Positions 21,624-31,227 of a stretch of 64,000 bases of DNA are shown in pieces (the stretch's first letter is position 1; every line of letters starts with the position of its first letter). This DNA comes from Anodontia alba. Lineage: Eukaryota; Mollusca; Bivalvia; Lucinida; Lucinidae. The stretch is taken from positions 108,922,476 through 108,986,475 of the forward strand of contig OZ024823.1 of assembly GCA_964016985.1 (NCBI GenBank), in the 5' to 3' direction. Under the pieces are notes generated by a model. The model searched no databases. It had not been told where the DNA came from and saw nothing but the letters and a program-made list of their open reading frames with translations. A program made the translations under genes and the position numbers.

Positions 21624-22800
21624 GTTAAAAAACATTGGATTAGATACTATGATACTGTTTACGAAAGGGACGGAATTAACTATTTTTGGTCAATTAAAAA
21701 TTCCAATGATGTTCTCAATATTTTTAAATCTAAAAACTTTCAGGCTTCTAAATTGTCTACATATGATTTTTATATGTATACTACGTTACCTCATCTTATA
21801 AAAGATAAACTTATTGCTTTAATTGACCGAACGTTTATTCGGGAGAATACCCAATACTTGGCTTGCAACGAAGAATGTGCTTTTTTCACTTCTGATGTGT
21901 ATAATAATCACAATTTATGGTCGTGTCAAAAAGTCTGCGATGCCCTTGTTTATCTTTTGGATAACATTTGATTTGGAACTAAACTTTATAGACAAACTAT
22001 TGGTATCCCGATGGGAACTAATTGTGCTCCTCTTGTTGCAGATTTGTTTCTTTTTTGTTATGAGAGAGATTTCATGAAGTCTCTCTCACGTGAAAATCAG
22101 GCTTACATTATTGAGGCTTTCAATTCAACTTCAAGATACCTTGACGATTTATTAAATATTGACAATATTTACTTTGACCAAATGGTGGACCAAATGGTGG
22201 ACCGGATATACCCTACAAAACTCCAATTAAATAGAGCAAAATTCTTCCGATACCGAGGCACCTTTTTTGGCTTTGAATCTGTGTATATCTAATGGTACAG
22301 TTTCCACCAAACTTTGTGATAAACGGGACGATTTTGATTTTGATATAGTCAATTTCCCTTTTCCAAACTTCTTAGGCAGGGCTATCGTTATTTTAAACTT
22401 CGTAAGGCGTTTTCGAAATTTTATCGCAGACACAGTGCCTTGTTAGAAAAATATAGCGTCAGTCTGAAAACACTTCTACAACAAGGTATATCGGAACCCG
22501 AATTTGACTTAGTGTACAGATTTAGAAAAATTGTAGGTAAATCTAACTTTTCGGAGCAATTCAGAAAATCAAATCCTAATGAGTATTGTATATATGTATG
22601 ACTGTGTTGTGATTTCGATGAAATAAAATAGGTTTAAACCAATTCAGAAAACTTATTAACCGTTATAAAAGAATTGGCTATAGCCTGGATATTATGCGGC
22701 AGACTGCATGCCTAGTTGTCAACCCAATCATTGTTGATGGCTATGCTTCACTCTTTAATTGCACGACGGCGGTTCGGGCCTCAGTGACGGCCTCTTCGTA
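21600..22800 (+). pseudogene. Reverse transcriptase, decayed
   Basis: Conserved blocks in order: KHWIRYYDTVYERDGINYFW (about 21630), KLSTYDFYMYTTLPH, a VCDALVYLLDNI helix, GIPMGTNCAPLVADLFLFCY (RT motif B region), and SRYLDDLLNI with the catalytic DD. A C-terminal QGYRYFKLRKAFSKFYR and RQTACLVVNP follow. Breaks: TGA at 21969-21971, a 12-bp duplication near 22180, frameshifts near 22240-22270, a deletion near 22370, and a 71-bp insertion at 22569-22639. The family is common in marine invertebrates as far as I recall; its class (Penelope-like or other) is uncertain. Confidence 0.85.
22569..22639 (+). mobile_element. 71-bp insertion with 12-bp target duplication in the RT
   Basis: CAATTCAGAAAA occurs at 22557-22568 and again at 22640-22651. 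Between them is non-RT DNA ending GATGAAATAAAATAGG. Removing it rejoins FSEQFRK to LINRYKRIGY. Looks like a 5'-truncated retroposon end. Confidence 0.7.
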
Positions 22801-23390
22801 AAACTTTAACCAGTGGGTTGGGGCTTGACGATATGTCTTTGGCTTGGCCCGCCGTGGTTCAACTATTGGTTTTCATTTACTCTGGCATACAGTAGAATTA
22901 GCCATGAGTACTCGTCTTTGTTTATTATAGTGATTAATTAGATTTTTATGTTTTCGCTTTGATGCATTGACTGAGTTGGGAGCCTTTATGCGAACCGAAT
23001 TTTTATGTATTTATGTATTAAGAGTAGCATCGGGACCCAGGGTGAAGTTAGCTAGCTGTAAAAGTGCTTTAAACCCCCCGGTGGTTTGCTCTACCGACCG
23101 TTCTAAGGCGGTGGTCCCGGTGTTAGTCTTACTCTTTGTTGCTTTGTGGTTTATTCTACGAGGCGATTTGTTGTATGTCTTTCCGTGTGTCATTTTGTTC
23201 TTGTGTTTTCCAGTCCTTTCAGTATTGCGATTACCTCGCTTGGGGAAAGAGCTAATCTTAGTGCTTTTCGTACGTTTGTTCGGTTTGTGCTTGTTTAGAT
23301 TTGTCGGTTTTCTCTTCCTCTTGGGGTCTGGGAAGGGCTGCGGTTTGTGATTGTGGCACTCCCTGGACTTTTCTCTTACCTTTTTCACAG
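22801..23390. other. Region between RT and the distal left-arm segment
   Basis: Contains opposing open frames: + 22967-23350 (very hydrophobic) and - 23011-23445 (very basic, many Lys/Arg/Thr/Asn). One is a shadow of the other and neither is recognised. Absent from the right arm. Confidence 0.4.
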
Positions 23391-23539
23391 CCCAACAATT
23401 AACCAACGTCGGGGAATGCAATGTATCTTCAAGTAGCCATAACAATTATAATCCCCGGGCTCCTTAAATGTCAGATACACTGCAGTCTATTTCAATTTCT
23501 CACTCAAAACTCTTGAATAATCCGGAACAAAGAAATCCT
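23391..23539 (+). pseudogene. C-terminal coding remnant, left copy
   Basis: In frame AQQLTNVGECNVSSSSHNNY then NPRAP and a stop; MSDTLQSISIS follows. It matches the right-arm reading frame, with a 48-base deletion after SISIS. Confidence 0.55.
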
Positions 23540-23726
23540 TTCTGGATATCTGCAGACTTGTTTATTCTAACAATTTTTATTGGATAATATTGCATAACTC
23601 CAGTGGGTCGAGATTCTCACATCGTCTATGCGTTATAGTGATCAAACAAAACGTTTTGGAAGTTTGGATGGAGGATCTTCGGTGGAAAGTACATAAATTT
23701 CATGAGTGGACATAAAAACATCTCTC
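23540..23726 (-). other. Spacer between arms, possible 3' end of the right copy
   Basis: Read on the minus strand, just past the right-copy stop codon, it contains AATAAAAATTG and GAATAAACAAG, both poly(A)-signal-like. It has no counterpart in the left copy. Confidence 0.45.
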
Positions 23727-24015
23727 AGGATTTCTTTGTTTCGGATTCCTCAAGAGTTTTGAGTACATCGGGGAGAATAGCATTCATTTTCTGAATTTCT
23801 TGTTCGAGCGGAGTTTGAGAAATTGAAATAGACTGCAGTGTATCTGACATTAGAGGAGCCTGGGGATTATAATTGTTATGGCTACTTGAAGATACATTGC
23901 ATTCCCCGACAAAGGCTTATTGTTGGTCTGTGAATACTAATGGAAATGCTTCGAATGTATCGTCACATGTCTCGGTTGAAAAAAGTGAACGAGCCGAACT
24001 ACCAGTAACCGCTTC
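23725..24015 (-). pseudogene. Compact coding frame of the right copy
   Basis: Open except for one TAA (23918-23920, at a Gln position). Residues run VTGSSARSLFSTET, FEAFPLVFT, DQQ-stop, then AFVGECNVSSSSHNNYN, MSDTLQSISISQTPLEQEIQ, KMNAILPDVLKTLEESETKK and a stop. The RT present in the left copy is missing at FPLVFT, and the frame continues across the junction. Confidence 0.6.
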
Positions 24016-24124
24016 GTTGCTGGTGACTTTGAGGGTGTTGACCTAAATATCTGGTGTCCATGGGGCGTTCCTTTACTCAACGGGGAACCTAGTGATCTCG
24101 ACCAAAATGTTCTCTTTCTATCTA

Positions 24125-24313
24125 TCAATTTAATGGGTGAGGTTTGTTGTTTTTCTTCACGGAAATCTGTGGTGAAGCTATGACATCTAGATGACTTGGC
24201 CATTTTACACACGAACGCGTATTCAGCGATGCTTCCTTTCGTCTCCCAAGTCTTAGGTCTTTCTTCCGAGACCTAGAGGCTTTGATAGTCAGATGTGTTT
24301 TCCTTTTCGCCAT
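24125..24313 (-). pseudogene. Basic N-terminal frame of the element's protein, right copy
   Basis: 62 codons from MAKRKTHLTIKASRSRKK to a stop after NNKPHPLN. A CATACCTGAAAATA on the + strand marks the acceptor-like CAGGT before it. Basic and serine-rich. Downstream homologous frames are shifted, so the full protein would need frame changes. Confidence 0.5.
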
Positions 24314-26608
24314 ACCTGAAAATAAAACATAATGCCACAGTTAAATTGTGTGTTCTGTATCTTTTTCCCTTGTATGTGTGGTCTATATCATTATGTACAG
24401 CGGATATGTTCCATATCATTTATCACACTAACTAACTAAAATATTTTAACATTGATTTTTTTTTTATAAATATAAAGGGGTGGAGACAAGTCTTGTAGTT
24501 ATGAAATTGTTAAAAGCCATCGCGAATGATTTATTTGCTTACAACAGACAGACACAGAGTAAAGTATTAAGAAGTAACGCATAAGAACTGATCAACTTTA
24601 GATCTAATTATAACATGTAACATGGAAAGGCGGATAAAGCCTTCAGCTTCCACTTTTTTATCACCATTGCGCTAACGCGCTAAAGACATCCCATCCCAAA
24701 TTTTGTAGAATTCTGGCAGTCACATTTGTATGCTTTTAAATGACATCACAACATCTAACGCCATGGAAATGTGGAAAAAGGGAAGCTTTACGTCAATAGT
24801 GATTTTTCGCAGAATTGATCATGCACTTTTACCATTTGTTGTATTAGTTTTGCATTTTGCTATATTTCAAACATTTAAACAGAAGGAAAATACATTGGCA
24901 GGGGTTTTAATTGATGATTCTTTTTTACTTCAAATTTTCAGTGGTGTTGTTTGACATCCCATCAATCTCTAGGAGCTCGTCAACATATTGTATCTGTTGA
25001 GCCCTCGTATTTGCTTCATCATGATACTTTTCGGGTTTTATTTGTTTTACTCTAACGATTCTTTGACTAGTTATATAGTGTTTTCCTATGCAAACAGATG
25101 CTCGAGTTCAAATTCAGATATAGAAAACCATACATTAAAAACAATATACTATCATACAATCTAACGCTAAAAGGCACAGATCGGACCGTACGAATGCAGA
25201 GTTTGCATAGGTAAAATTTAAACTGCCCTGCTTGGCAAAAAAGCTATCTAGCATTTAAACTTCGGACTGAGAAACTAACAGCAGCATAATATTCAAGAAT
25301 GAACAAAAAAAGGCGCATATCAGATTGTGAAGATGCAGGGTTTCCGTTTTCCTGGCCTGCTTAGCAAAAAACTATATAGCATTCAAACCCAATATATAGA
25401 ATCTAACACCATTATTCTATCACAGAGCGAACGACAAAGGCACAGATCAGACGGTACGGATGCATGGTTCCACCAGGTGAGACTTTAATCGACCTGTTCA
25501 GCAAAGAATAGAGAAAATATAGGCATTAGGCATAATATACTATCTCAAAGCAAACCAAAAAGGGGCGGATCAGACGTTGCGAAGTCACGGTTATAATCAG
25601 GTAAGTCTAAAACCAGCTTGTATAGCTACAGACATTACCTAGAAGCGATTTCGGAGATACAGAAACAAAAGATACCATGCTATCTCGGAGGTAAACATCA
25701 TATGCGTCGTTCAGAGTCGACGGTAGACAGGCTGATATGTATTACAAATATTAGCCTTGTTTAATCATAAAGCAGGTTCTTGTTTACAGAAGCTTAGGTA
25801 TCTTACTCTATTGATAAGATGTAATGATTGTAAATTCTCTGACGCATTTCTTTTTAAATATACTAGGGGCGAAACGACAAGAAGACCGAAACGACTGGGA
25901 GGCCAAATGACCAGTGGGGCGAAATGACAAGGGTCGAAACGTCTTTGGGGCGACAAAACTAGGGGTGGGGTGGTTTGGGGGCAAAAAGACCTAGATTCTC
26001 ACTGCCTACCGCGCTATGGGGGCCAGATGTTTCATTTCATGTCAACAAAATAAGTAGATCTGATCTCGAGAGTCGGTAGAATTCAATATCATCGAACGAA
26101 ACGAAAAATAAATAGTTGGTATGATCTTTCCATGTCAATCGCCATTTTGTTAAACTGTTTTTGCATTGTCACCGACAGGTATCACCCCATTACGCACTGA
26201 CCTGTCGCCTTTGGCCAATGGTATCTGGAAATTCATGCAGAATACAATTGCTTTCTTCATCTGCTTTTTAGGCCAAAATTGGCTAGATCCCGCAATAATT
26301 CAAAGCGTCAAATGTGCGAGATCTGAATGAGGTATCGTTAGATCTCGCGAGAAAGGTGTTCTTGGCGAAGAGATGCGCACGTCACGAAACTTTATGAGTT
26401 CATTTCTCGCTATTGGCCAATCAACTTACAACGAGTAACTCCTAGTTTCAGTGACGTAGTTTGAGCAAAAAATGTTAACTGTAAGGCTTGCTAAGAGAAA
26501 TTCGGATAGAATAGAAAATGACATTAAGTTAAACCGCCTAAAAATACATTTAGAGATAAAAAAAAAAATGTGACGTTTTATACCATTTCCACAATGCACT
26601 GAATTTGG

Positions 26609-26794
26609 ATGTGTTCCTTATCTGGAAGTTTTTTTCCTTATTGTCGGTCGTGGCGTTCCATTGCCAATCGATCTGTCGACAAACTGTGCAATGTTGCACG
26701 GGACCAAATAATAAATGATATTTGTGACAACCGTGTTTGTCAAAATTACTCTAAAATGTCGGTGAAGCAGCAAAAACGCCATTTATCTTTGTGA
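26609..26794 (+). other. Short outward frame shared by both arms
   Basis: Residues SVDKLCNVARDQIINDICDN and RVCQNYSK to SVKQQKRHLSL-stop are identical in both arms apart from Met/Lys at one site (left copy 18814-18970, minus strand). The upstream parts differ by a frameshift, so coding is doubtful. Confidence 0.3.
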
Positions 26795-27090
26795 TTTCAG
26801 CGCATGGTGTGTTCCCATCTGCAGGAAAACTTTGGTAGATCGAGGTAAGCTCTCAAACGGAACAATATTAGGAGCTGGAATAGTAAGAAGTTGTAATTAG
26901 AACCGTTTCTGGGGTAGCTGCATCATAGATGTAGTCTGAAAACTACCCGTGACATAAAATATTTACCCTTTTTCTACTTCCAAGCGACACTGTTTATCAA
27001 TGATTTTCGTGTGCTCCGTATCATTTACCCACGTGACTATGACGTACGTTTGCCACCCTGGTAAATATATCAGCAGAATACAAATTGAAA

Positions 27091-27264
27091 TACGGTTCAC
27101 TCTCATTATCTCAAACACTACTTAATTTCAAACTAAATAAAGGGCAATACTAGTTTAATTTGCTAGATATTACTTATATTTCAACTCCTCTTATCTTAAA
27201 CTACTGTTATCTCAAACCAAAATTTTTTGTCCCTTTGAGTTTGAGATAAAGAGAGTCAGCTGTA
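27091..27264. mobile_element. E-like MITE, copy 5
   Basis: TACGGTTCACTCTCATTATC and GAGAGTCAGCTGTA ends, TA on both sides. It is inserted in the H-family host 43 bases right of the 8.5-kb element. Confidence 0.7.
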
Positions 27265-27463
27265 TTTTTTTCTTCAGAAAACAGGTTTTGACATTTTATG
27301 CAGATTGTCTCCAGTGGAGACAATTTGTATGAAATGTCGAATCCTATTTCCTGGGAAAAATTAGAAAACTATCATCAATTTGTCTTCTTCTGAATTAGCC
27401 TCGAGAGTGGTAAGATTAAAGCTTCTGTCTAGATCCCCTTTCTTTATTTGTATGTATACAACT

Positions 27464-27705
27464 GGGCCTAGTTGTTCAAAGCGTCGTTAGCTTAACAAGC
27501 TTGTTAAGGGTCATTTCGTTAACTGTTTTAGCAGATTCAATATACAATATTCTGATATTTTTTTTGCTGAAAAAAATGTGAGTAGCTTTTGCAAAAGCTA
27601 CTCACATTTTTTCAGCAAAAAATTTCAGCATATTTGCGTGTCACTCGATGTAAATTTTAACGAATCGTTAACTAACGACATCATTAGCTTTGAACAACTG
27701 GGCCC
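27464..27705. mobile_element. A-family MITE, copy 6
   Basis: Orientation as copy 5. The central loop is shorter, GTAGCTTTTGCAAAAGCTAC, a perfect palindrome. Confidence 0.85.
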
Positions 27706-27747
27706 TGGACTGTATGTTCTTACTTTACATAGAAAGAAATAAATGAG

Positions 27748-27983
27748 CCTGTGCATGACAAAACCAACAAAATGGCATGTGCACCGAGCAAAAACTCAGA
27801 TCAGCCTGGTCATCTGCCCAGTCTGATCAGAGTCTTTGCTGTCTGCATGAAGACATCTTGGGTCCTTAGCTACCCATTGAGTGCACAGTGAAGACTCTGA
27901 TCAGACTGGGCATCTGCCCAGGCTGATCTGAGTCTTCGCAGGGTGCACATGCGGTGCTGTTCGTTTTTGTCATGTGCTGGCTC
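27748..27983. mobile_element. Q-family element, most complete copy
   Basis: Imperfect terminal inverted repeats GTGCATGACAAAACCAAC and GTTCGTTTTTGTCATGTGC. Inner pairs are ACTCAGATCAGCCTGG with CCAGGCTGATCTGAGT and CAGTCTGATCAGAGTCTTTG with CTCTGATCAGACTGG. This copy defines the family. Confidence 0.65.
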
Positions 27984-28004
27984 AAATATTGTGTAACCGA
28001 ATCT

Positions 28005-28059
28005 GTGTAGCACTGTTTGCTCAGGTCTGTCTGTCCGAATACTTAGGGTAAATGCGGTA
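28005..28059. mobile_element. C-family fragment
   Basis: CACTGTTTGCTCAGGTCTGT and CCGAATACTTAGGGTAAATG: right end only. Confidence 0.6.
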
Positions 28060-28257
28060 ACTCCTCACATCATTTTACTCATTAATTAGAAAGCTTATTA
28101 TATAATTTCAATATTTGCATCATGCTGCATTTTCATGCCTCTGCAGTGAAATGCCAGGGCATCTTTTTAGTTGCAGGTTCAGCATAGGGTCTGGTTTTCC
28201 GTCTGCTTATCTGTCAACACTTGCATTAGCCCTAGCAGTCACTTCTGTTTCTGTTTA

Positions 28258-28390
28258 CCATAGCTCCAAATAAGGGGGTATCCACATTATAATTTTCTTA
28301 TTTCTCCATGAAAACTTATGTTGTGGGTACTCAGTAGAAGTGCCTTTGTGAGTGCGGCACGTCTAATGAGTACCCACAGTGTTACAGTAG
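28258..28390. mobile_element. B-family MITE
   Basis: Starts CATAGCTCCAAATAAGGGGG; hairpin GAAGTGCCTTTGTGAGTGCG. The right side is cut short just before E copy 6. Confidence 0.72.
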
Positions 28391-28396
28391 TTATTA

Positions 28397-28728
28397 TACA
28401 GTCGACTCTCGTTATCTCGAACTTGCTTATCTCGAATAACCGCTTATCTCGAAGTGAAAATCTGGCCCCTGTCTTAACAAAGAGAGCTACCAAAAGGCAA
28501 TAAAATATTGTGGAAAAGAGGAGAAATTGCTCCTTAGGAGCAATTTCTCCTCTTTTCCACAATATTTTCAATATATCTCTTAACTTAGGAGTCAAATTAC
28601 ATATTCATTCTGTTTAAGGTGTTTGTTCGATTAATTATTTTCCTCAGTTCCGCAAATCTGATATGTCAAAGTACGGATATCTCGAAGTGTTTCATAGAGT
28701 CCCTTGGAGATAACGAGAGTCGACTGTA
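28397..28728. mobile_element. E-family MITE, copy 6
   Basis: TACAGTCGACTCTCGTTATC and GAGAGTCGACTGTA. Perfect central stem around CTCCTTAGGAG. Confidence 0.86.
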
Positions 28729-28780
28729 TTTTATATTTATGATTTGAGACCCTATGATAGCTGTGAATACCTTTCTCAGA

Positions 28781-28920
28781 GCCGGCCTCGATGGCTCAGT
28801 TGGATGTGCGTCCAACTGCTGATCAGGAAGTTGCGGGTTCAACCCCCCTGGGTCAACAACATCCTTTTGTGAATATTGATCATGAAATATTTTCTGTGGT
28901 CATTCTCTCCCTATTTACTT
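28781..28920 (+). mobile_element. SINE-1, 5' part only
   Basis: GCCGGCCTCGATGGCTCAGT with a B box GTTGCGGGTTCAACCCC. The body stops near CATTCTCTCCC, so the 3' half and tail are missing. Confidence 0.8.
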
Positions 28921-29298
28921 GGATTCTTTTATAATCTTATATTTGTGTAGTAACTGTAGACTGTTTTTGGAAGAGAGGACTGTGCAGATGACTGCAGATG
29001 TGAAAATTGCTCTAGGTCTTTGTTGTTTATGTACTAAAGATGTTTCTCACAGAGGGCTCAGAGAACTTACTGGCTTTAAATATCAGCAGATAGCATTTTA
29101 AAGTACCTTTCCTGCAATACAAGGTCCAACATTTCACTCAAATATTGAATGCATGAAATGTGGAGCCCTATTGTTTAGATGAAAGAAAAGAAAAAAAAGA
29201 AACAAGAAAGAAAAGTAAGAAAGCTAAGATAAATATCATGTTTGTGTTTGTGTTTTTTTTTTTGTTTTTTTTTTTGCTGATTTGGCCTTGAAAGCTAT

Positions 29299-29545
29299 AA
29301 AGTTTAATGTAATACGAAAATTCTTGCTAACTACGTAGAAAAATGTGAGAGAGCAAAGATAGGCTTATGACATATTTCTGCAAAGTTTAATATACATGTA
29401 ATATGAAAACACTTGTTTCTTATGTAGAAAAAATGTGAAAGCAAAGGTAGGCCTATAACTTATTTCTGTGAAGTTTAATATAATATGAAAACTTGCTTTC
29501 TACATAGAAAAATGTGAAAGATGGCAAAGGTAGGCCTACAACTTA
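29299..29545. repeat. ~86-bp tandem repeat, three units
   Basis: AAAGTTTAATGTAATACGAA at 29299, related starts at about 29382 and 29470. Each unit ends with GAAAAATGTGA...GCAAAG(A/G)TAGGC. Confidence 0.75.
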
Positions 29546-29718
29546 TTTGTCAAACTGTAGGTTTGGTAATGTTGAGTCTAACTATTCATTTTAACTTCTA
29601 TCTAAGCATCGTTTTGCATTTTATAACTTGTATTCATGTATCTGTGTTTGGCTGTGCATATTTCAGAGTTTACTGTAGAAGTTCCATTTTGCTTTTTTTT
29701 GTCAGCTTTCATAATTTT

Positions 29719-29941
29719 TAAGGGGAATTGATACATTTACAGGGAAGGTAACTTTCAAAATTGTTGCCTCCCTTCTGAAAAAGGGTCTACTCTTAAAGGA
29801 AAGAATTTGCCCCCCTTGGGAGCAAATTCTTTCCTTTTAGAATAGACCCCTTTTCAGAAGGGGCTTGGTTTGCAGACAAAAAAGTTGTCTCCCTTGTAAA
29901 AATGGTGGAAAATCTACCAAGTGTATCCAGTCCCTTTGTGG
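29719..29941. mobile_element. F-family MITE, copy 1
   Basis: AGGGGAATTGATACATTTAC at the left, CCAAGTGTATCCAGTCCCTT at the right. The central stem pairs AAAGGAAAGAATTTGCCCCC with GGGAGCAAATTCTTTCCTTT, flanked by GTCTACTC/GAATAGAC arms. Confidence 0.8.
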
Positions 29942-30325
29942 AGCAGGTATGATGTGTGATTTTTGTCATTTTATTGTCTTGTAGAAGTAATTTTATTCTG
30001 ACCAAAACAAAATGTGTGGTTCCAGCTACTATTTCTACCCTATTCAACTCTGCTCATATTTTTTTCCTCTTAGTTAATTGATAAAATTATCAAATAAACT
30101 TTATGATTTAAAAAGGATATATTAATAGTGAAGGCCCAGATCTGCTTGTGCATCCTTGCATTCTGGTCATTACTTCACAGTTCACCTGAAGATGATCATA
30201 AAATAACCAATGATTGGATGGTGAATTTTGTAGAATAGCCAGTGATTTGAAGGTGAATAGTAAAGGTTTGATTGGTTGACAACACAAGTGCAGTAATATC
30301 TGGGCCTTCACTGTTGGTATGTGCA

Positions 30326-30607
30326 TTAAGGGGAATTGATACAATTTCAAGGGTGATAACTTTCAAAATTAATTTTACCTTCTGAAAAGGGGTCTACTTT
30401 AAAAGGAAAGAACTTGCTCCCATAAGGGCCCTTCCTCCCTTCTGAAAATAGATCTATTTCCAAGGGAAGCAAATTCTTTTCATTTTAGAGCAGACCCATT
30501 TTCAAGAAGGGACTTGTTGTGGAGAAAAGTGAACAGGATGTTGCAAAAGTTGTCTCCCCTGTATAACATAGCATAAAATGTACCAAGCTTAACTAGTCCT
30601 CTTAGGC
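30326..30607. mobile_element. F-family MITE, copy 2
   Basis: Ends AAGGGGAATTGATACAATTT and ACTAGTCCTCTTAGG. The right arm carries an extra insertion-like GGCCCTTCCTCCCTTC. Confidence 0.72.
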
Positions 30608-30936
30608 ACCCCATTTGTAGGATGTGGCTCAAAAAAAAAATGTACAGTAAGTGTCCACAAATTTTGTACACTTAAGTATCTGACAAAATGGCATATGCAG
30701 ACATATCAAACTCAAATCAGACTGCTCCATTAAGAGCAGTCTGATCTGGGTCTGCACTGTTTGCTATTCCATGAAGTAGTTTAAGAAACAACTGCATAAA
30801 AAGCAAAATTTAGGCCAAAACAGCAGGGCTTCCTTTAACTTCCAGACTCAGGAAGTCCCAGACTTCCTACCCCTCAAATTTGGAAATCCCACAGGAAAGT
30901 CTAGGAAGTCCTACTTTTTCCGTGCTCCAGTTGTCT

Positions 30937-31216
30937 CGGGTGGTGCAAAGGTGCTGTGTATCTTTCATCACCGGGGCGTCCAACTGATATTGGCTTACAG
31001 TTGGGCAAGGCCTGCTATCCTTGTAGTGGGTAAGGGTAGAGGGGAATGTTTTTATTTCTTCTGTTTCTTCACTTTCATTCCTGTTTCTCTTTCTTCCCTG
31101 TCCCTCTCTTTCATCTCCTCTACTCTCTCTTCTATCTCTTTTCTCCCTTTCTCTGGGAGACGACACAAAATGACCCTCAAGGGTTGACGTGTCGTTAAAC
31201 CCCAACACAATCAAAA
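30937..31216 (+). mobile_element. SINE-4, pyrimidine-rich, with 11-bp duplication
   Basis: TCCAGTTGTCT at 30926-30936 and 31217-31227. The insert starts CGGGTGGTGCAAAGGTGCTG, has a long TTCTCTTTCTTCCC-type tract, and ends GACGTGTCGTTAAACCCCAA with an ACACAATCAAAA tail, as in molluscan SINE tails. Confidence 0.72.
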
Positions 31217-31227
31217 TCCAGTTGTCT

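Larger units (their letters stand above)
18548..27060. mobile_element. 8.5-kb inverted-repeat element with reverse transcriptase remnant
   Basis: Ends CAGGGTGGCAAACGTACG and its exact complement; 5-bp duplication GTAAA at 18543-18547 and 27061-27065. The left arm (18548-21623 plus 23391-23539) and right arm (27060 down to 23727) are inverted copies at high identity. The left arm contains an extra 1.77 kb with a reverse transcriptase. About 190 bases separate the arms. Either one element with giant terminal inverted repeats, or two copies joined tail to tail and moved as one unit. Class not assigned. Confidence 0.85.
23727..27060 (-). repeat. Right arm of the 8.5-kb element
   Basis: Mirror copy of the left arm: coding start ATGGCGAAAAGGA at 24313 (minus), subterminal units 25090-25640, GGGGCGAAACGAC tract 25865-26020, outward short frame to 26794, and terminal CCACCCTG. 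It differs from the left arm by scattered substitutions and small indels. Confidence 0.85.
18524..27418. mobile_element. H-family MITE split by the 8.5-kb element and an E-family copy
   Basis: Pieces TTAATGCTTAGCATGCTGG, then TATATCAGCAGAATACAAAT, then TTTTTTTCTTCAGAAAACAG with the GTCTCCAGTGGAGAC hairpin line up with an ordinary H element. The first gap (18548-27060) is bordered by GTAAA twice. The second (27093-27262) is bordered by TA twice. The host gives both target duplications independently of the inserts. Confidence 0.75.

Noticed and set aside
22967..23350. Hydrophobic membrane protein frame
   Set aside because: Leucine/valine-rich because the opposite strand is A/C-rich; no start context, family or conservation.
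23011..23445. Basic 144-codon minus-strand frame
   Set aside because: It lies opposite a hydrophobic plus-strand frame of the same DNA and is absent from the right arm; no known domain, so treated as a composition effect.
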